38,457 nucleotides of DNA from JAVEVF01 sp034005175 (GCA_034005175.1 JAVEVF010000004.1:1-38457); one strand, 5' to 3'. Shown: positions 1 to 8,102, counted from the first letter of the stretch. Notes: generated by a model from the sequence alone, not told the origin. Program-made: numbers and translations.

Positions 1-334
1 ACAGGATGCCCGTCGCCATGGTCATGACCACAAACAAGAGCGTGACCTCAGTGGCGATGCGCGAGCGCGTGTCGAACTGCTTGTCCTTGGTCATCAGGAA
101 CCGCACACCGTAGTAAGCGGTGAAGAAGAAGACGAGGAATGACGAGATAGCGACCGGCACGTGGAAGAAGAAGATCTTCTGCGAGAACAGAGGCTGGTAG
201 CCGAGGATCTGCCCTGCTTCGTTGGTGATGGCAGGCCCGAGCACCGGCGGCGTGAAGAAGAACGCCATCAAGAAGCCAGTGGTCGTGAGAGCGCCGCCCA
301 ACACAAGCAAAACTGGTACGAGGTATTTCTTCAC
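1..334 (-). CDS. ccmC: Heme-handling protein CcmC (cytochrome c assembly), N-terminal part, truncated by window edge
   Basis: Only the first 111 codons are in the window. The start is a GTG at 334 with a GGAGGT ribosome site about nine bases upstream; it is not preceded by any ATG in frame. The translation begins MKKYLVPVLLVLGG and has one N-terminal membrane helix. It then has the segment KIFFFHVPVAIS, which resembles the conserved FxHVP loop of CcmC that positions heme, and a second helix (SFLVFFFTAYYGV). CcmC-family proteins deliver heme at the outer membrane face to CcmE. It is the last visible gene of the ccmE-F-A-B-C run, 39 bases after ccmB. The fragment could also belong to a related CcsA-type protein, but the neighbours favour CcmC. 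Confidence 0.8.
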   Translation of the reverse strand, partial: MKKYLVPVLLVLGGALTTTGFLMAFFFTPPVLGPAITNEAGQILGYQPLFSQKIFFFHVPVAISSFLVFFFTAYYGVRFLMTKDKQFDTRSRIATEVTLLFVVMTMATGIL

Positions 335-373
335 CGTTGTGTCTACCTCCAGGCTTGGTCTTACCGTTCCACC

Positions 374-1087
374 CTACGCACCCACGATGAACTCGTAGAG
401 CGCGAACGACGCAAGCAGCATTATCGCATCGAACGCGGCCATCATGCTCATCCCCGTCCAGAATTGCTGCACCGAACCGTCTCCACCAAGGATGGCGGCG
501 CTCGTGGCCGAGACCGCAGCAAGCAGAAGCGGGTACATCAGCGGCACGAAGAGGACAGCAAGCACGAAGTCCTTGCCCTTCGTGTTAACAGACATGGTGG
601 CGAGCAAGGTGCCCACGCCCGCGATGCCCACCGCGCCCGCCAAAAGCGCCAGCGGAATCATCCACCACTCACCGGCATACGAACCCTGCTGCAAGAACAG
701 GAAGGCGAACACCGGGATGGTAAGCACCTGCACGATGAGCAGAAACACAAGGTTGCCTGTAGCTTTCGCAAAGAAGATGACCGGACGGTCCACAGGCGAA
801 AGCAGCAGTGCCTCCAGACAACCCTGGTCCTTCTCATGCACAAGCGAGCGGTTGAGCCCCAACATGGAGGTGAAGACGAACGCCAGCCACAAGAGGCCCG
901 CCGCGATGTTGCGCGGATCGAATGCCGTACCGGACTGGGAGAGCGCAACCTGGTAGATCACCATCGTGAGCAAGGAATAGATCCCCATCGAGGTGATCAT
1001 CTCTTTGGTGCGCAGCTCCATGACGATGTCCTTGCGCAGGATGGCTTTGAACTGCCGCATGCTCAAACCCGCGGAGTCGCCTGCCAC
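374..1087 (-). CDS. ccmB: Heme exporter membrane protein CcmB
   Basis: This is a 237-residue polytopic membrane protein, the permease partner of the CcmA ATPase in the system I cytochrome c maturation complex that releases holo-CcmE. The segment after the first two helices (HEKDQGCLEALLLSPVDRP) matches the family's E(K/R)xxGTLExLLLSP signature. About six hydrophobic helices are visible. The GTG at 1087 directly abuts the ccmA stop (TAG at 1088-1090) and has a G-rich ribosome site inside the end of ccmA. An ATG nine codons later (at 1060) is a possible alternative start and would make the protein 228 residues, nearer the usual 220. It is translationally coupled to ccmA. Confidence 0.88.
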   Translation of the reverse strand: MAGDSAGLSMRQFKAILRKDIVMELRTKEMITSMGIYSLLTMVIYQVALSQSGTAFDPRNIAAGLLWLAFVFTSMLGLNRSLVHEKDQGCLEALLLSPVDRPVIFFAKATGNLVFLLIVQVLTIPVFAFLFLQQGSYAGEWWMIPLALLAGAVGIAGVGTLLATMSVNTKGKDFVLAVLFVPLMYPLLLAAVSATSAAILGGDGSVQQFWTGMSMMAAFDAIMLLASFALYEFIVGA

Positions 1088-1819
1088 CTATGCCACCCCC
1101 ATGCCGACAGTCGCGCGATAGACATCGGCGAACTCGGCCTCATCGATCTCCTCGCGTGGCGCTGAGAGCACGACTTTGCCTCGGGCGAGAATGAGCGTGT
1201 GCGAGCACAGCGCAAGGCCCTTCGTGAGGTCGTGGCTGATCATCACGAAGGTGTGATCCGAGCGAATCTGCGCGATAAGGTTGTCGAGGATGTCCACGGC
1301 ATGCGGATCGAGCCCAGAGTACGGCTCGTCGAGGAAGAGCACCTTCGGACGGTGCAGCAAGGCGCGCGCGATAGAAAGGCGCTGCAGCATGCCGCGGGAG
1401 AAGGTGCGGACGAGGTCGAGGCGCCGGTGGTCAAGTTCGACCGCAGCAAGGAGCTCGCGCACGCGCGACTGTGCATCGGCCACCCCATACATGTCCGCAA
1501 AGAACACCAGATTCTCCTCCGCAGAGAGATCTGGATAGAGGAGCGGGTTATGACTGATGAGGCCAATCTGGCTGCGAAGTTCGACTGCGTCTGCCACCAC
1601 ATCGTACCCGCTGACTCTCGCCGTGCCTTTCGAGGGCGCGGTCAGTGTGGTGAGCACCTTGACGAGGGTGGTCTTGCCAGCGCCGTTGGGTCCGAAGATG
1701 GAGAGGAACGCACCGTATGGGAGGTCGAATGTGACCTCGTTCAGGGCCTTGCGCACGCCAAAGGTCCGGGTAAGGCCCCGGACCTCGACGGCGACATCGC
1801 TGGTTGCGGATTCAGCCAT
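1088..1819 (-). CDS. ccmA: Heme exporter ATP-binding protein CcmA
   Basis: This is an ABC ATPase of 243 residues. It shows Walker A GPNGAGKT (43-50), the signature region FSRGMLQRLSIARAL, Walker B VLFLDEPYSGLD and a MISHD switch histidine segment. With CcmB it uses ATP hydrolysis to free heme-loaded CcmE from the CcmC/CcmE complex. The identification rests on context: it lies between ccmF and ccmB, and the protein itself is a generic ABC subunit close to ABC-2 drug exporters. The ATG at 1819 is chosen; a GTG at 1840 in the same frame would overlap the end of ccmF by 11 bases, and neither start has a strong ribosome site. Confidence 0.88.
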   Translation of the reverse strand: MAESATSDVAVEVRGLTRTFGVRKALNEVTFDLPYGAFLSIFGPNGAGKTTLVKVLTTLTAPSKGTARVSGYDVVADAVELRSQIGLISHNPLLYPDLSAEENLVFFADMYGVADAQSRVRELLAAVELDHRRLDLVRTFSRGMLQRLSIARALLHRPKVLFLDEPYSGLDPHAVDILDNLIAQIRSDHTFVMISHDLTKGLALCSHTLILARGKVVLSAPREEIDEAEFADVYRATVGMGVA

Positions 1820-1829
1820 CAGCGTGTGG

Positions 1830-3872
1830 TCAGGCGGCACGCTGGCGGCGTGGCCACATCGCGATGGCGGTGCCGATGATCGTCACGCCGAACCCGAACC
1901 ACACCCAACTGATGAGCGGGTTGATCTTCACGTTCATCTGCAACTCATCGGCCTGGTTGGAGCCCTCGAACACAACAAAGATGTCTCGTAGGGGCTCGAC
2001 GATCACGCTCACGTCTAGACGGGTCTGGTCCTGACGGTAGTACTGAATCTGGCCGGGGGTAGCGGTACCGGTCAACTTGCCACCCCGCATGACATCGAAG
2101 TTCAACTTCGTCACGTGGTCGTTGTTTGGCAGGGTCTGCTCATCGATCCCCTTGAACACGAATGTGTACCCACCAACTTCGAACTCTGAGCCAGGCGTGG
2201 CATCGATGGTGGCCTTGACGTCCTTGACGAACATCGACGAACCCACGAGTCCGATGATGATGATGCCCATGCCGAGGTGAGTGAGATACCCACCGGACTG
2301 CGTGCGCGCCTTGAATATGATACTGCCAAGAGCGGACAGGAAGCTCTCGCCTTTGGCCGCGGCACGTTTGCGCGCGCCGGTGATGAAGAGCCAGAGCGCC
2401 ACCGAGATGGCAAGCGATCCCACCGCAAACGCGGTGAGCGCCTCGTACGTATGAGCAACAGAGGTGAGCGGGTTTGCGCTGGGATTCGAGAAGAGGTGGA
2501 TGGGCCAGAGCACCGTCCACCACAGATACGCCAACGCCGCAGTGAACACAGCAGTCGCCACAAGAGGCCACTTGATCTTCGACCAGAACTGCACGCCATC
2601 GGTGTTGCGCCAGGAGAGCAGCGGGCAGACGGCCATGATGAAGACGTACAAGATACCCACCGGACGTGCGATGGCATGGTACGTATCCGGCCCGTATGTC
2701 TTGCCGCCGAATGCCGGAGAGAGGGTGAGCAGCGCCACCACGACCGCAGCCACGAGCATGAGCACGTTGTTGAAGTAGTACGAGGACTCCTTGGAGGTCA
2801 GGCTGTCGAACTCGTCAGCTCCTTTGAACGACTCTCCACGCACCACGACCCCATACCCAGCGGCGAGCAGCGAGCCTACCATCATGGCGAGGAACCACCA
2901 GAATGAAAGCTCGTCCTGCTGGAACGCGTGTACCGACTGCACGACACCAGACCTGGTTATGAACGTCCCCAGCAGCACGAACACGAAGGTCACCGCGGTC
3001 ATCATGATGGCCCATTTCTTGAAGCCACCACGGCGTCGGTACACGGTGAATGAGTGCAGGAGGCCTACGCCTGTGAGCCACGGCAACAGCGAGGCGTTCT
3101 CGACCGGGTCCCATGCCCAGTAGCCGCCCCATCCCAGGACCACGTACGCCCAGATTGCGCCCAGGCCGATGCCGATACCAAGGAAGAGCCAGGCAAAAAC
3201 GGTGATGCGGTCAACGATCTCCACCCAAAGCTTGGAGGAGTCATTGACGATGAGGGCCCCCATGGCAAATGCGAACGGGACAGCAAGCCCCGCGTAGCCG
3301 ATGAACAGCGTTGGCGGGTGCAACGTCATCGCCCAGTGTTGTAGCAGCGGATTCATGCCCGCGCGGATGAGCAGTTCGCCACCAGGACCTATCCATGCGG
3401 CCGGTGTGATCTTGAAGGGGTTGTTGAGCGGAATGAACAGTGCCACCAGAAAGAACATCTGCACGAAGTTCAACACAGCAAGCGACATGTTCGACAGCTC
3501 ATCGGTGACCGACATCCGCTTGTAGGCGACATAGCCGGCGAACAGCGACAACAGCCACGCCCAGAACAGCAGCGATCCCTCACGTCCAGCCCATACACCT
3601 GCAAGCTTGTAGAGCCACGAGAGCGATGAAACATCCGTGGAGTGATGCTGCACGACGTATTCCAACGCGAAGTTCTCGCCAAAGAAGGCTGCGGTGAGAA
3701 TCGCGATGGAGACGGTCAGCCCCGCCAGTACCCCATATGTGGCGAGGTAGCCCGTATTCGTGAGCGCTTCGCCTTCCTTCGGGCCAAGCTTGCGTCCCCA
3801 GACCAGCGCCATGATCGAGACGACCGCCGCCACAAGACCAAGGCCCATAAACAGGTTGCCGAGATTGGCCAT
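1830..3872 (-). CDS. ccmF: Cytochrome c heme lyase subunit CcmF
   Basis: This is a 680-residue protein with many membrane helices. It carries the tryptophan-rich WWD heme-binding segment GWGGYWAWDPVENASLLPWL that defines the CcmF/NrfE/CcsA superfamily. CcmF takes heme from CcmE and ligates it to the CXXCH motifs of apocytochromes outside the membrane. The length is typical for full CcmF (about 650). The ATG at 3872 has a GGAG site nine bases upstream; a GTG five codons earlier (3887) is less well placed. It follows ccmE by 96 bases, a gap that holds a small hairpin. The C-terminal part contains a large outer-face domain (residues roughly 550-650) before the last helix. Confidence 0.93.
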   Translation of the reverse strand: MANLGNLFMGLGLVAAVVSIMALVWGRKLGPKEGEALTNTGYLATYGVLAGLTVSIAILTAAFFGENFALEYVVQHHSTDVSSLSWLYKLAGVWAGREGSLLFWAWLLSLFAGYVAYKRMSVTDELSNMSLAVLNFVQMFFLVALFIPLNNPFKITPAAWIGPGGELLIRAGMNPLLQHWAMTLHPPTLFIGYAGLAVPFAFAMGALIVNDSSKLWVEIVDRITVFAWLFLGIGIGLGAIWAYVVLGWGGYWAWDPVENASLLPWLTGVGLLHSFTVYRRRGGFKKWAIMMTAVTFVFVLLGTFITRSGVVQSVHAFQQDELSFWWFLAMMVGSLLAAGYGVVVRGESFKGADEFDSLTSKESSYYFNNVLMLVAAVVVALLTLSPAFGGKTYGPDTYHAIARPVGILYVFIMAVCPLLSWRNTDGVQFWSKIKWPLVATAVFTAALAYLWWTVLWPIHLFSNPSANPLTSVAHTYEALTAFAVGSLAISVALWLFITGARKRAAAKGESFLSALGSIIFKARTQSGGYLTHLGMGIIIIGLVGSSMFVKDVKATIDATPGSEFEVGGYTFVFKGIDEQTLPNNDHVTKLNFDVMRGGKLTGTATPGQIQYYRQDQTRLDVSVIVEPLRDIFVVFEGSNQADELQMNVKINPLISWVWFGFGVTIIGTAIAMWPRRQRAA

Positions 3873-3939
3873 ACGTTTCCACTCCACTTCCGCCCGGCCT
3901 CACGGGAACGGGCGCCCGGGGCTTGTGCATGTCAGAGGC

Positions 3940-3955
3940 GCCCCGAATACGGGGC
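3940..3955 (-). other. Short perfect hairpin between ccmE and ccmF
   Basis: The six-base arms GCCCCG and CGGGGC surround a four-base loop. The hairpin lies just after the ccmE stop and before ccmF. There is no T-run after it, so a full terminator is unlikely; it could set relative expression or protect the ccmE message end. Confidence 0.35.
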
Positions 3956-3968
3956 ACCGTTCACTCGT

Positions 3969-4652
3969 TTACTGTTCGGTATCGGAAAGCGAAACGCTCA
4001 CGGCATCGAACACGCCGCTCTCATCGAGAAGACCGCCGAGAACGACCTGTGTGCCATCGCCCATGCCCTCAGGCACAGCACCGTCGAAGAAGACATCAAG
4101 CGTCGGACCACCGCTCCCACCGTTTCCGGTGATAGTGAAGCGCACCGTACCGCCTGGAGGCCTCACAGAGCCGTTGGCCACATAACCGGTGACACGCACG
4201 GACTTGCCCACTACTGCGTCACCCTGGCCGAGGAGGTCGGCAATGGTGAGAGCACCTGTCGCAGACTCGTATTTCGAGGGGCACTTCGTGATCATGTCCT
4301 CAGACTCCAGGACGCCCTTTTCGTTGATGGTGCCGGTGATGATGGCAGTCACCTCGTCACCGAAGGTGTTCGGCACGCCACCGTAGTACACAACTGAGAT
4401 CTGCGGGCCCCCGGTCTCACCCTCATCGCGGATGTCGAAGCGCATGGGGCTTGACTTCTTGTCCCACGAGCCAGGCACGACCGTACCCGTCACGCGGACG
4501 CGCTCCCCTGCGATCTCCGCATTGTCTGCGACATCGCTCACGCTCCGCGAGTAGGAACCGTCTCCAGCTCCCACGCCCCACACGATAGCTACGACAGAGA
4601 TGAGAATGATGGCGGTCACGCCGATAAGGCGCACCCTCGCCCTCTTATTCAC
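3969..4652 (-). CDS. ccmE: CcmE heme chaperone, Cys-type, with a duplicated OB-fold domain
   Basis: This is a 227-residue protein with one N-terminal membrane anchor (residues 9-28) and two successive CcmE-like OB-fold repeats, about 45-130 and 140-225. Both repeats share the pattern G-x-x-VRVTG-x-V, then RF-x-I, GGP, G-x-VP and GD. The first ends in TKCPSKYE, where C124 and Y128 form a CxxxY motif in place of the usual HxxxY heme-attachment motif. CcmE proteins with CxxxY are known from archaea and Desulfovibrio. The second repeat lacks any such motif. CcmE carries heme covalently from CcmC to CcmF. Ordinary CcmE is about 150 residues, so the tandem domain is unusual. The GTG at 4652 has GGAG eight bases upstream; in-frame GTGs at 4661 and 4658 are less well spaced. 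Confidence 0.85.
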   Translation of the reverse strand: MNKRARVRLIGVTAIILISVVAIVWGVGAGDGSYSRSVSDVADNAEIAGERVRVTGTVVPGSWDKKSSPMRFDIRDEGETGGPQISVVYYGGVPNTFGDEVTAIITGTINEKGVLESEDMITKCPSKYESATGALTIADLLGQGDAVVGKSVRVTGYVANGSVRPPGGTVRFTITGNGGSGGPTLDVFFDGAVPEGMGDGTQVVLGGLLDESGVFDAVSVSLSDTEQ

Positions 4653-4775
4653 GTACACCACTCCTTTGACGCGATGCGTCGTTCGGAAGGCTCACTCCAC
4701 TTAGGGCGGCACAAAGCTGCACTGTACGAGTGGCGTGGGGATACACCGAACGCCTACCTGCCTGAACAGCTATTG

Positions 4776-4804
4776 ATAGTACCACCCGCGGGCGCACGCG
4801 GCAA
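4776..4804 (-). promoter_or_regulatory. Candidate promoter for the ccm genes
   Basis: On the minus strand a TTGCCG box (4799-4804) and a TACTAT box (4776-4781) are separated by 17 bases, about 125 bases before the ccmE start. The -35 box overlaps one arm of a six-base inverted repeat, CGCGGC/GCCGCG (4797-4802 and 4814-4819), which could be an operator. Apart from these, the 204-base gap 4653-4856 shows nothing I recognise. Confidence 0.4.
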
Positions 4805-4856
4805 TCGCAAAACGCCGCGACGGCACACACAGCGATTGAGCCGTTGCAGCCCGATG

Positions 4857-5834
4857 TCACAGGGTCATCGCTGCGCCTTGGCTTTGGGCGACCTCGGCCT
4901 CGGTGTTGCCGATGACGTGTTCTCGTTGCAGCCACTGCACATCAGGACGAAAATCTACCTCGGCAAGCAAGCGCAGGTACTCATCGGCATTAAGCTCGCC
5001 GCTGGCGCCAGCAAGTGCGATGAGCGCGGCCTCGATGACATTGGTACCAAACGAACGCCCGGCGAGCCGGGGCGTTGTTGTCACGAGGAGCTCCACGCCC
5101 CGTTTGCGCATGTCGTCAACATCACTTGAGGTCGTAGTGTTCGTGACGACCCACTTGCCTGCCATGTCGTCGGGCATGTACTTGCGCACGTACTGGAAAT
5201 CGCCCGCGATGATATCGAAGTCGCGATACATCTTGGTCCGATTCGCCGAGGGGGCAGCTTCCTGCGCTGACCCCGTGGGGTAGAGCCAGGAAAACGGCAG
5301 CTGCACAACAACCGGAGCGAGAATGTGGATGAGTGTGTCCAGCGCATGTTTGCCCTGTATCAACACCGGGATGCCGAGGGCATAGAGCAGGTCGCCATAG
5401 CGCATGTCACACCCTGACTCGAGCAAGCCCTCGGCCAAGCCGTATCTGTCAACAGCCGAGGTGACGAGCGTGCGCTTGCCCTCGAACAACAACCCCAGCT
5501 CATCACGCATGTATCGTACCGTCGCCTGCTCAAGCGGGCCTTTCAGTGCTGCTCCGCACACGAGCGGCGTGCGTATGACCGCTCGGGCGAAGGGCTTAGC
5601 CGCCCGAAACCGATAATCGTGCCCGGCCGCGCGGAGATACAGATCGATGCCGCCCAAGCTCAGCGCATCCACCCTGCCATCCAGCTCCGAGAGGCGGGCC
5701 ACCGCCCGCTGGAAGTCGCCATCAACGCCCTCACGCCTGAGTCTGAACTCCTCGCCAAGCAGGTCGATCTCGACCTCGTGATCGCGCGTCGAAGAACCAA
5801 GCGAAACGCTCACGACCTCTTTGATGGCGCCCAC
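4857..5834 (-). CDS. Conserved protein of the family usually annotated 'quinate 5-dehydrogenase'; function unproven
   Basis: This is a 325-residue soluble protein. It resembles, from memory, a family in anaerobic Gram-positive bacteria whose members begin VVSVSLGSS and are labelled quinate 5-dehydrogenase. Recognisable conserved stretches are SVSLGSSTRDHEVEI near the N-terminus, LGGIDLYL, YGLAEGLLESG, DLLYALGIP, IAGDFQYVRKYMP and TTPRLAGRSFGTNVIEAALIALAG near the C-terminus. I see no classical GxGxxG dinucleotide-binding motif, and no other quinate or shikimate genes lie nearby, so the label should not be trusted. It overlaps the upstream HTH gene by 25 bases and is surely co-transcribed with it. 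The GTG start at 5834 sits directly on its ribosome site; see the finding on an alternative ATC start. Confidence 0.6.
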   Translation of the reverse strand: MGAIKEVVSVSLGSSTRDHEVEIDLLGEEFRLRREGVDGDFQRAVARLSELDGRVDALSLGGIDLYLRAAGHDYRFRAAKPFARAVIRTPLVCGAALKGPLEQATVRYMRDELGLLFEGKRTLVTSAVDRYGLAEGLLESGCDMRYGDLLYALGIPVLIQGKHALDTLIHILAPVVVQLPFSWLYPTGSAQEAAPSANRTKMYRDFDIIAGDFQYVRKYMPDDMAGKWVVTNTTTSSDVDDMRKRGVELLVTTTPRLAGRSFGTNVIEAALIALAGASGELNADEYLRLLAEVDFRPDVQWLQREHVIGNTEAEVAQSQGAAMTL

Positions 5835-6424
5835 CTCCCTGCACGCTCAGCGGCATCGCGCAACGCGCGCGACACCCTGCCAGATCGGGGACGTGTCACA
5901 CCCGCCGACTTCACACCCTCGATCACTTGCGTGAGCTCCGCGATATCCACCTCCACGTCTTCGCGAAGCGGCGAGTGTCCGAGCGGGATGCCGATGACCT
6001 CCTTGCCAAGAATGCGTTCCACGAGTTCAATACGCCAGTCGCTGGCAAGCAGGATGATGACGTCATAATCGCGCATCGTAGCCAGAGTCTCGAGCAGCCG
6101 GTTGAACACCTCTCCGCCAGAAGCGCCCTCGATGCTCTCACGCTCGATCTGGTTGAACACGAGCACGAAGTCCACGCCGTGCTCGGCCGCGAGCGCGCGC
6201 ACTTCCTCGGCATCGGCCACGGGAAATCCTACCAGCGCAATGCGCGCACCACGCCTTACTTCGCCGAGGGACTCAAGGAAGGAGACGAATGACCGCTGTA
6301 CGCCGTGGGTGCGCGCGACCTCTTCCTGCGTGGCGCCAGCCTCGCGCTCGGAGAGGATGTCGACTAACGCATCGAAGAGCTTCTCCTGGCCCACGACCTT
6401 GTCGCCGATACGAAAGAACCTCAC
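5810..6424 (-). CDS. HTH-type regulator, partner of the downstream 'quinate dehydrogenase' family gene
   Basis: This is a 204-residue protein. Residues 29-53 (AGATQEEVARTHGVQRSFVS) look like a helix-turn-helix of the XRE type. They are followed by an alpha/beta domain (RIALVGFPVADAEEVRALAA onward) with alternating strands and helices like a nucleotide- or ligand-binding fold. The GTG at 6424 has GAGGGG eight bases upstream. An ATG at 6439 is possible but has a poorer site. The gene overlaps the next one, so the two form a unit; I recall similar pairs in other anaerobes. The palindrome at 6467-6484 lies just upstream and is a plausible autoregulatory operator. Ligand and targets cannot be told from sequence. 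Confidence 0.65.
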   Translation of the reverse strand: MRFFRIGDKVVGQEKLFDALVDILSEREAGATQEEVARTHGVQRSFVSFLESLGEVRRGARIALVGFPVADAEEVRALAAEHGVDFVLVFNQIERESIEGASGGEVFNRLLETLATMRDYDVIILLASDWRIELVERILGKEVIGIPLGHSPLREDVEVDIAELTQVIEGVKSAGVTRPRSGRVSRALRDAAERAGRWAPSKRS

Positions 6425-6466
6425 GGGCAAACCCCTCATCTCACAGGTGCGCACACAAGGTAGGTG

Positions 6467-6484
6467 TGTACACGAATGTGTACA
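6467..6484. promoter_or_regulatory. 18-bp perfect palindrome, likely operator
   Basis: TGTACAC-GAAT-GTGTACA has seven-base arms and a four-base centre. It lies 43-60 bases upstream of the HTH gene start, in the 89-base gap between that gene and the coaX stop. A weak TACCTT -10-like box follows at 6457-6462, so the palindrome would sit over the promoter. Position and symmetry fit binding by the dimeric HTH protein encoded next to it. Confidence 0.55.
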
Positions 6485-6513
6485 GCGGCATGAGAGGCGC
6501 GTCAAGAGGCGGG

Positions 6514-7278
6514 CTAGGTGTTCTGCCAATAGATGAGGATTAGTCCTTTGAGTGTGAGATTCGGCTCGACCGCGGTGATGGTCTCGCAGATCGGGGCCAT
6601 CGACTCCGCAAGCCCGCCGGTGGCAACGACAGAAGCCTCGGTGCCAAGTTCAGCCCACACTCGGCGCACGAGGCCATCGACCATGGCAGCCTCGCCGAGC
6701 AAGAGTCCCGCTTGCAGGCTCGCACGCGTGTTGGTCCCTATGACACGGTCCGGCGGCTCGAGGTCGATCTTGGAAAGGCGAGCGGCCTTCGCAAACAGTG
6801 CCTCGGCACTGGTCTGTACGCCGGATGCGATAGCGCCACCGAGATACGCACCGCCAGCATCAACGACATCGATAGTGGTGGCCGTGCCGAAGTCCACAAC
6901 AAGCACGGGTGGGCCGTACTCCTCCAGTGCGGCTACCGCGTTCACGATGCGGTCGGCACCAATCTCGTGCGGGTTGTCGTAGCGGATCGCGAGTCCGGTC
7001 TTCAAACCTGGCCCCACCACCATCGATGGTTGACCACAGACCTGCTCCGCGACCTCTTCATACGCCACGGTGAGCCTCGGCACGACCGAGCACAAGATCA
7101 CGTGCTCGATATCCTCCCAAGTGCGACCCCCATCCACCAATAATCTACCGAGGTTGACTCGCAGCTCATCGGCGGTAAGGTCGGGGTTGCTCGAGATACG
7201 CCAGTGTGCACCTAGACCCTGCGCGTCAAACAAGCCGAGCACGGTGTGGGTGTTCCCGACATCGATGGCGAGTATCAC
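6514..7278 (-). CDS. coaX: Type III pantothenate kinase
   Basis: This is a 254-residue cytoplasmic enzyme of the ASKHA fold that phosphorylates pantothenate in the first committed step of coenzyme A synthesis. It has the N-terminal phosphate loop DVGNTHTVLG, the catalytic/pantothenate region GADRIVNAVAALE, DFGTATTIDVV and GGAIASGV, all in the family order and at normal length. The GTG at 7278 has GGGAG seven bases upstream; the upstream in-frame extension lies in the regulatory gap. It is divergent from the response regulator at 7388. It complements panB and panC further right, which make its substrate. Confidence 0.95.
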   Translation of the reverse strand: MILAIDVGNTHTVLGLFDAQGLGAHWRISSNPDLTADELRVNLGRLLVDGGRTWEDIEHVILCSVVPRLTVAYEEVAEQVCGQPSMVVGPGLKTGLAIRYDNPHEIGADRIVNAVAALEEYGPPVLVVDFGTATTIDVVDAGGAYLGGAIASGVQTSAEALFAKAARLSKIDLEPPDRVIGTNTRASLQAGLLLGEAAMVDGLVRRVWAELGTEASVVATGGLAESMAPICETITAVEPNLTLKGLILIYWQNT

Positions 7279-7344
7279 CAGCAGCTCCCTTGCATGACAG
7301 GATGGTGACGGGCGCGAGACTCGCGCTATTGTGTGTGCGCTCAA

Positions 7345-7353
7345 TGGTATCAT
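7345..7353 (+). promoter_or_regulatory. Candidate extended -10 promoter for the two-component genes
   Basis: TGGTATCAT has the TGn extension and matches TATAAT at five of six positions. It lies 35 bases before the response regulator start, in the divergent gap with coaX. No good -35 box is visible, as is usual for extended -10 promoters. Confidence 0.4.
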
Positions 7354-7387
7354 CGGCGCAGGTAACCCGCGACACCGGGAGGCACCC

Positions 7388-8095
7388 ATGACCACCGGAG
7401 CTGCGCGGATCCTCGTCGTCGACGATGAGGACTCCATCCTCCAGTTCGTTTCGTACAATCTGAAGAAGGAGGGCTACGAGGTCGAAGTCGCCAGGACCGG
7501 CGACGAAGCTCTTGACCTCGCCGCCCAGCGCACCTTCGATCTCATCATCCTCGACATCATGTTGCCGGGCTCCGACGGCTATGAGGTATGCCGGAGACTG
7601 CGCACCTACAGCGACGTACCGGTGCTGTTCTTGTCTGCTCGGGACACCGAACTCGACAAGGTCGTGGGGCTGGAGATCGGTGGCGATGACTACCTCGCCA
7701 AACCATTTGGAATCCGCGAGCTGCAAGCGCGCGTGAAAGCGCTGCTGCGCCGCTCGGTGGCTGGAGCGCCGTCACATCCCGAACAGCTCCCTGGCGAGCG
7801 GCTCGAAGCATCGGGCATCGTGCTTGATGAGGCAGCCCACGAGGCACGCTTTGCCGAGTCGCTCATCGATCTCACGCCACGCGAGTTCGAACTGCTTGCA
7901 ACACTGATGCGCTATCCCGGTCAGGTCCTCAGCCGAGAGCAACTGCTCAAGCAGGCATGGGGCTGGGAGTTTCTCGTGGAGACGAAGACCGTCGACACAC
8001 ACATCAAGCGACTGCGCGACAAGCTCACCGCGGCAGGCATAGACCCCTCGGTTGTGGAGACGGTGCGCGGCTACGGTTACCGCATCCAGATGTGA
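7388..8095 (+). CDS. OmpR/PhoB-family response regulator
   Basis: This is a 235-residue two-domain DNA-binding regulator. The receiver domain (residues 6-120) has the acidic pocket DDED, the phospho-acceptor D56 in LIILDIMLPG and the conserved lysine in YLAKPF. The C-terminal winged helix (about 145-235) has LTPREFELLATLM and the recognition region ETKTVDTHIKRLRDKL, ending VRGYGYRI. ATG 7388 has GGGAGG seven bases upstream. The histidine kinase gene starts eight bases after its stop, so the two are one operon. It resembles PhoP/RegX3/WalR-type regulators, but the signal is not evident from the sequence. Confidence 0.93.
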   Translation: MTTGAARILVVDDEDSILQFVSYNLKKEGYEVEVARTGDEALDLAAQRTFDLIILDIMLPGSDGYEVCRRLRTYSDVPVLFLSARDTELDKVVGLEIGGDDYLAKPFGIRELQARVKALLRRSVAGAPSHPEQLPGERLEASGIVLDEAAHEARFAESLIDLTPREFELLATLMRYPGQVLSREQLLKQAWGWEFLVETKTVDTHIKRLRDKLTAAGIDPSVVETVRGYGYRIQM

Positions 8096-8102
8096 GGATG
8101 GC

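Noticed and set aside
161..1165. Long plus-strand open frame of 334 residues over ccmB and ccmA
   Set aside because: It is highly enriched in Arg, His and Glu, has no family features and mirrors the codon bias of the real minus-strand genes.
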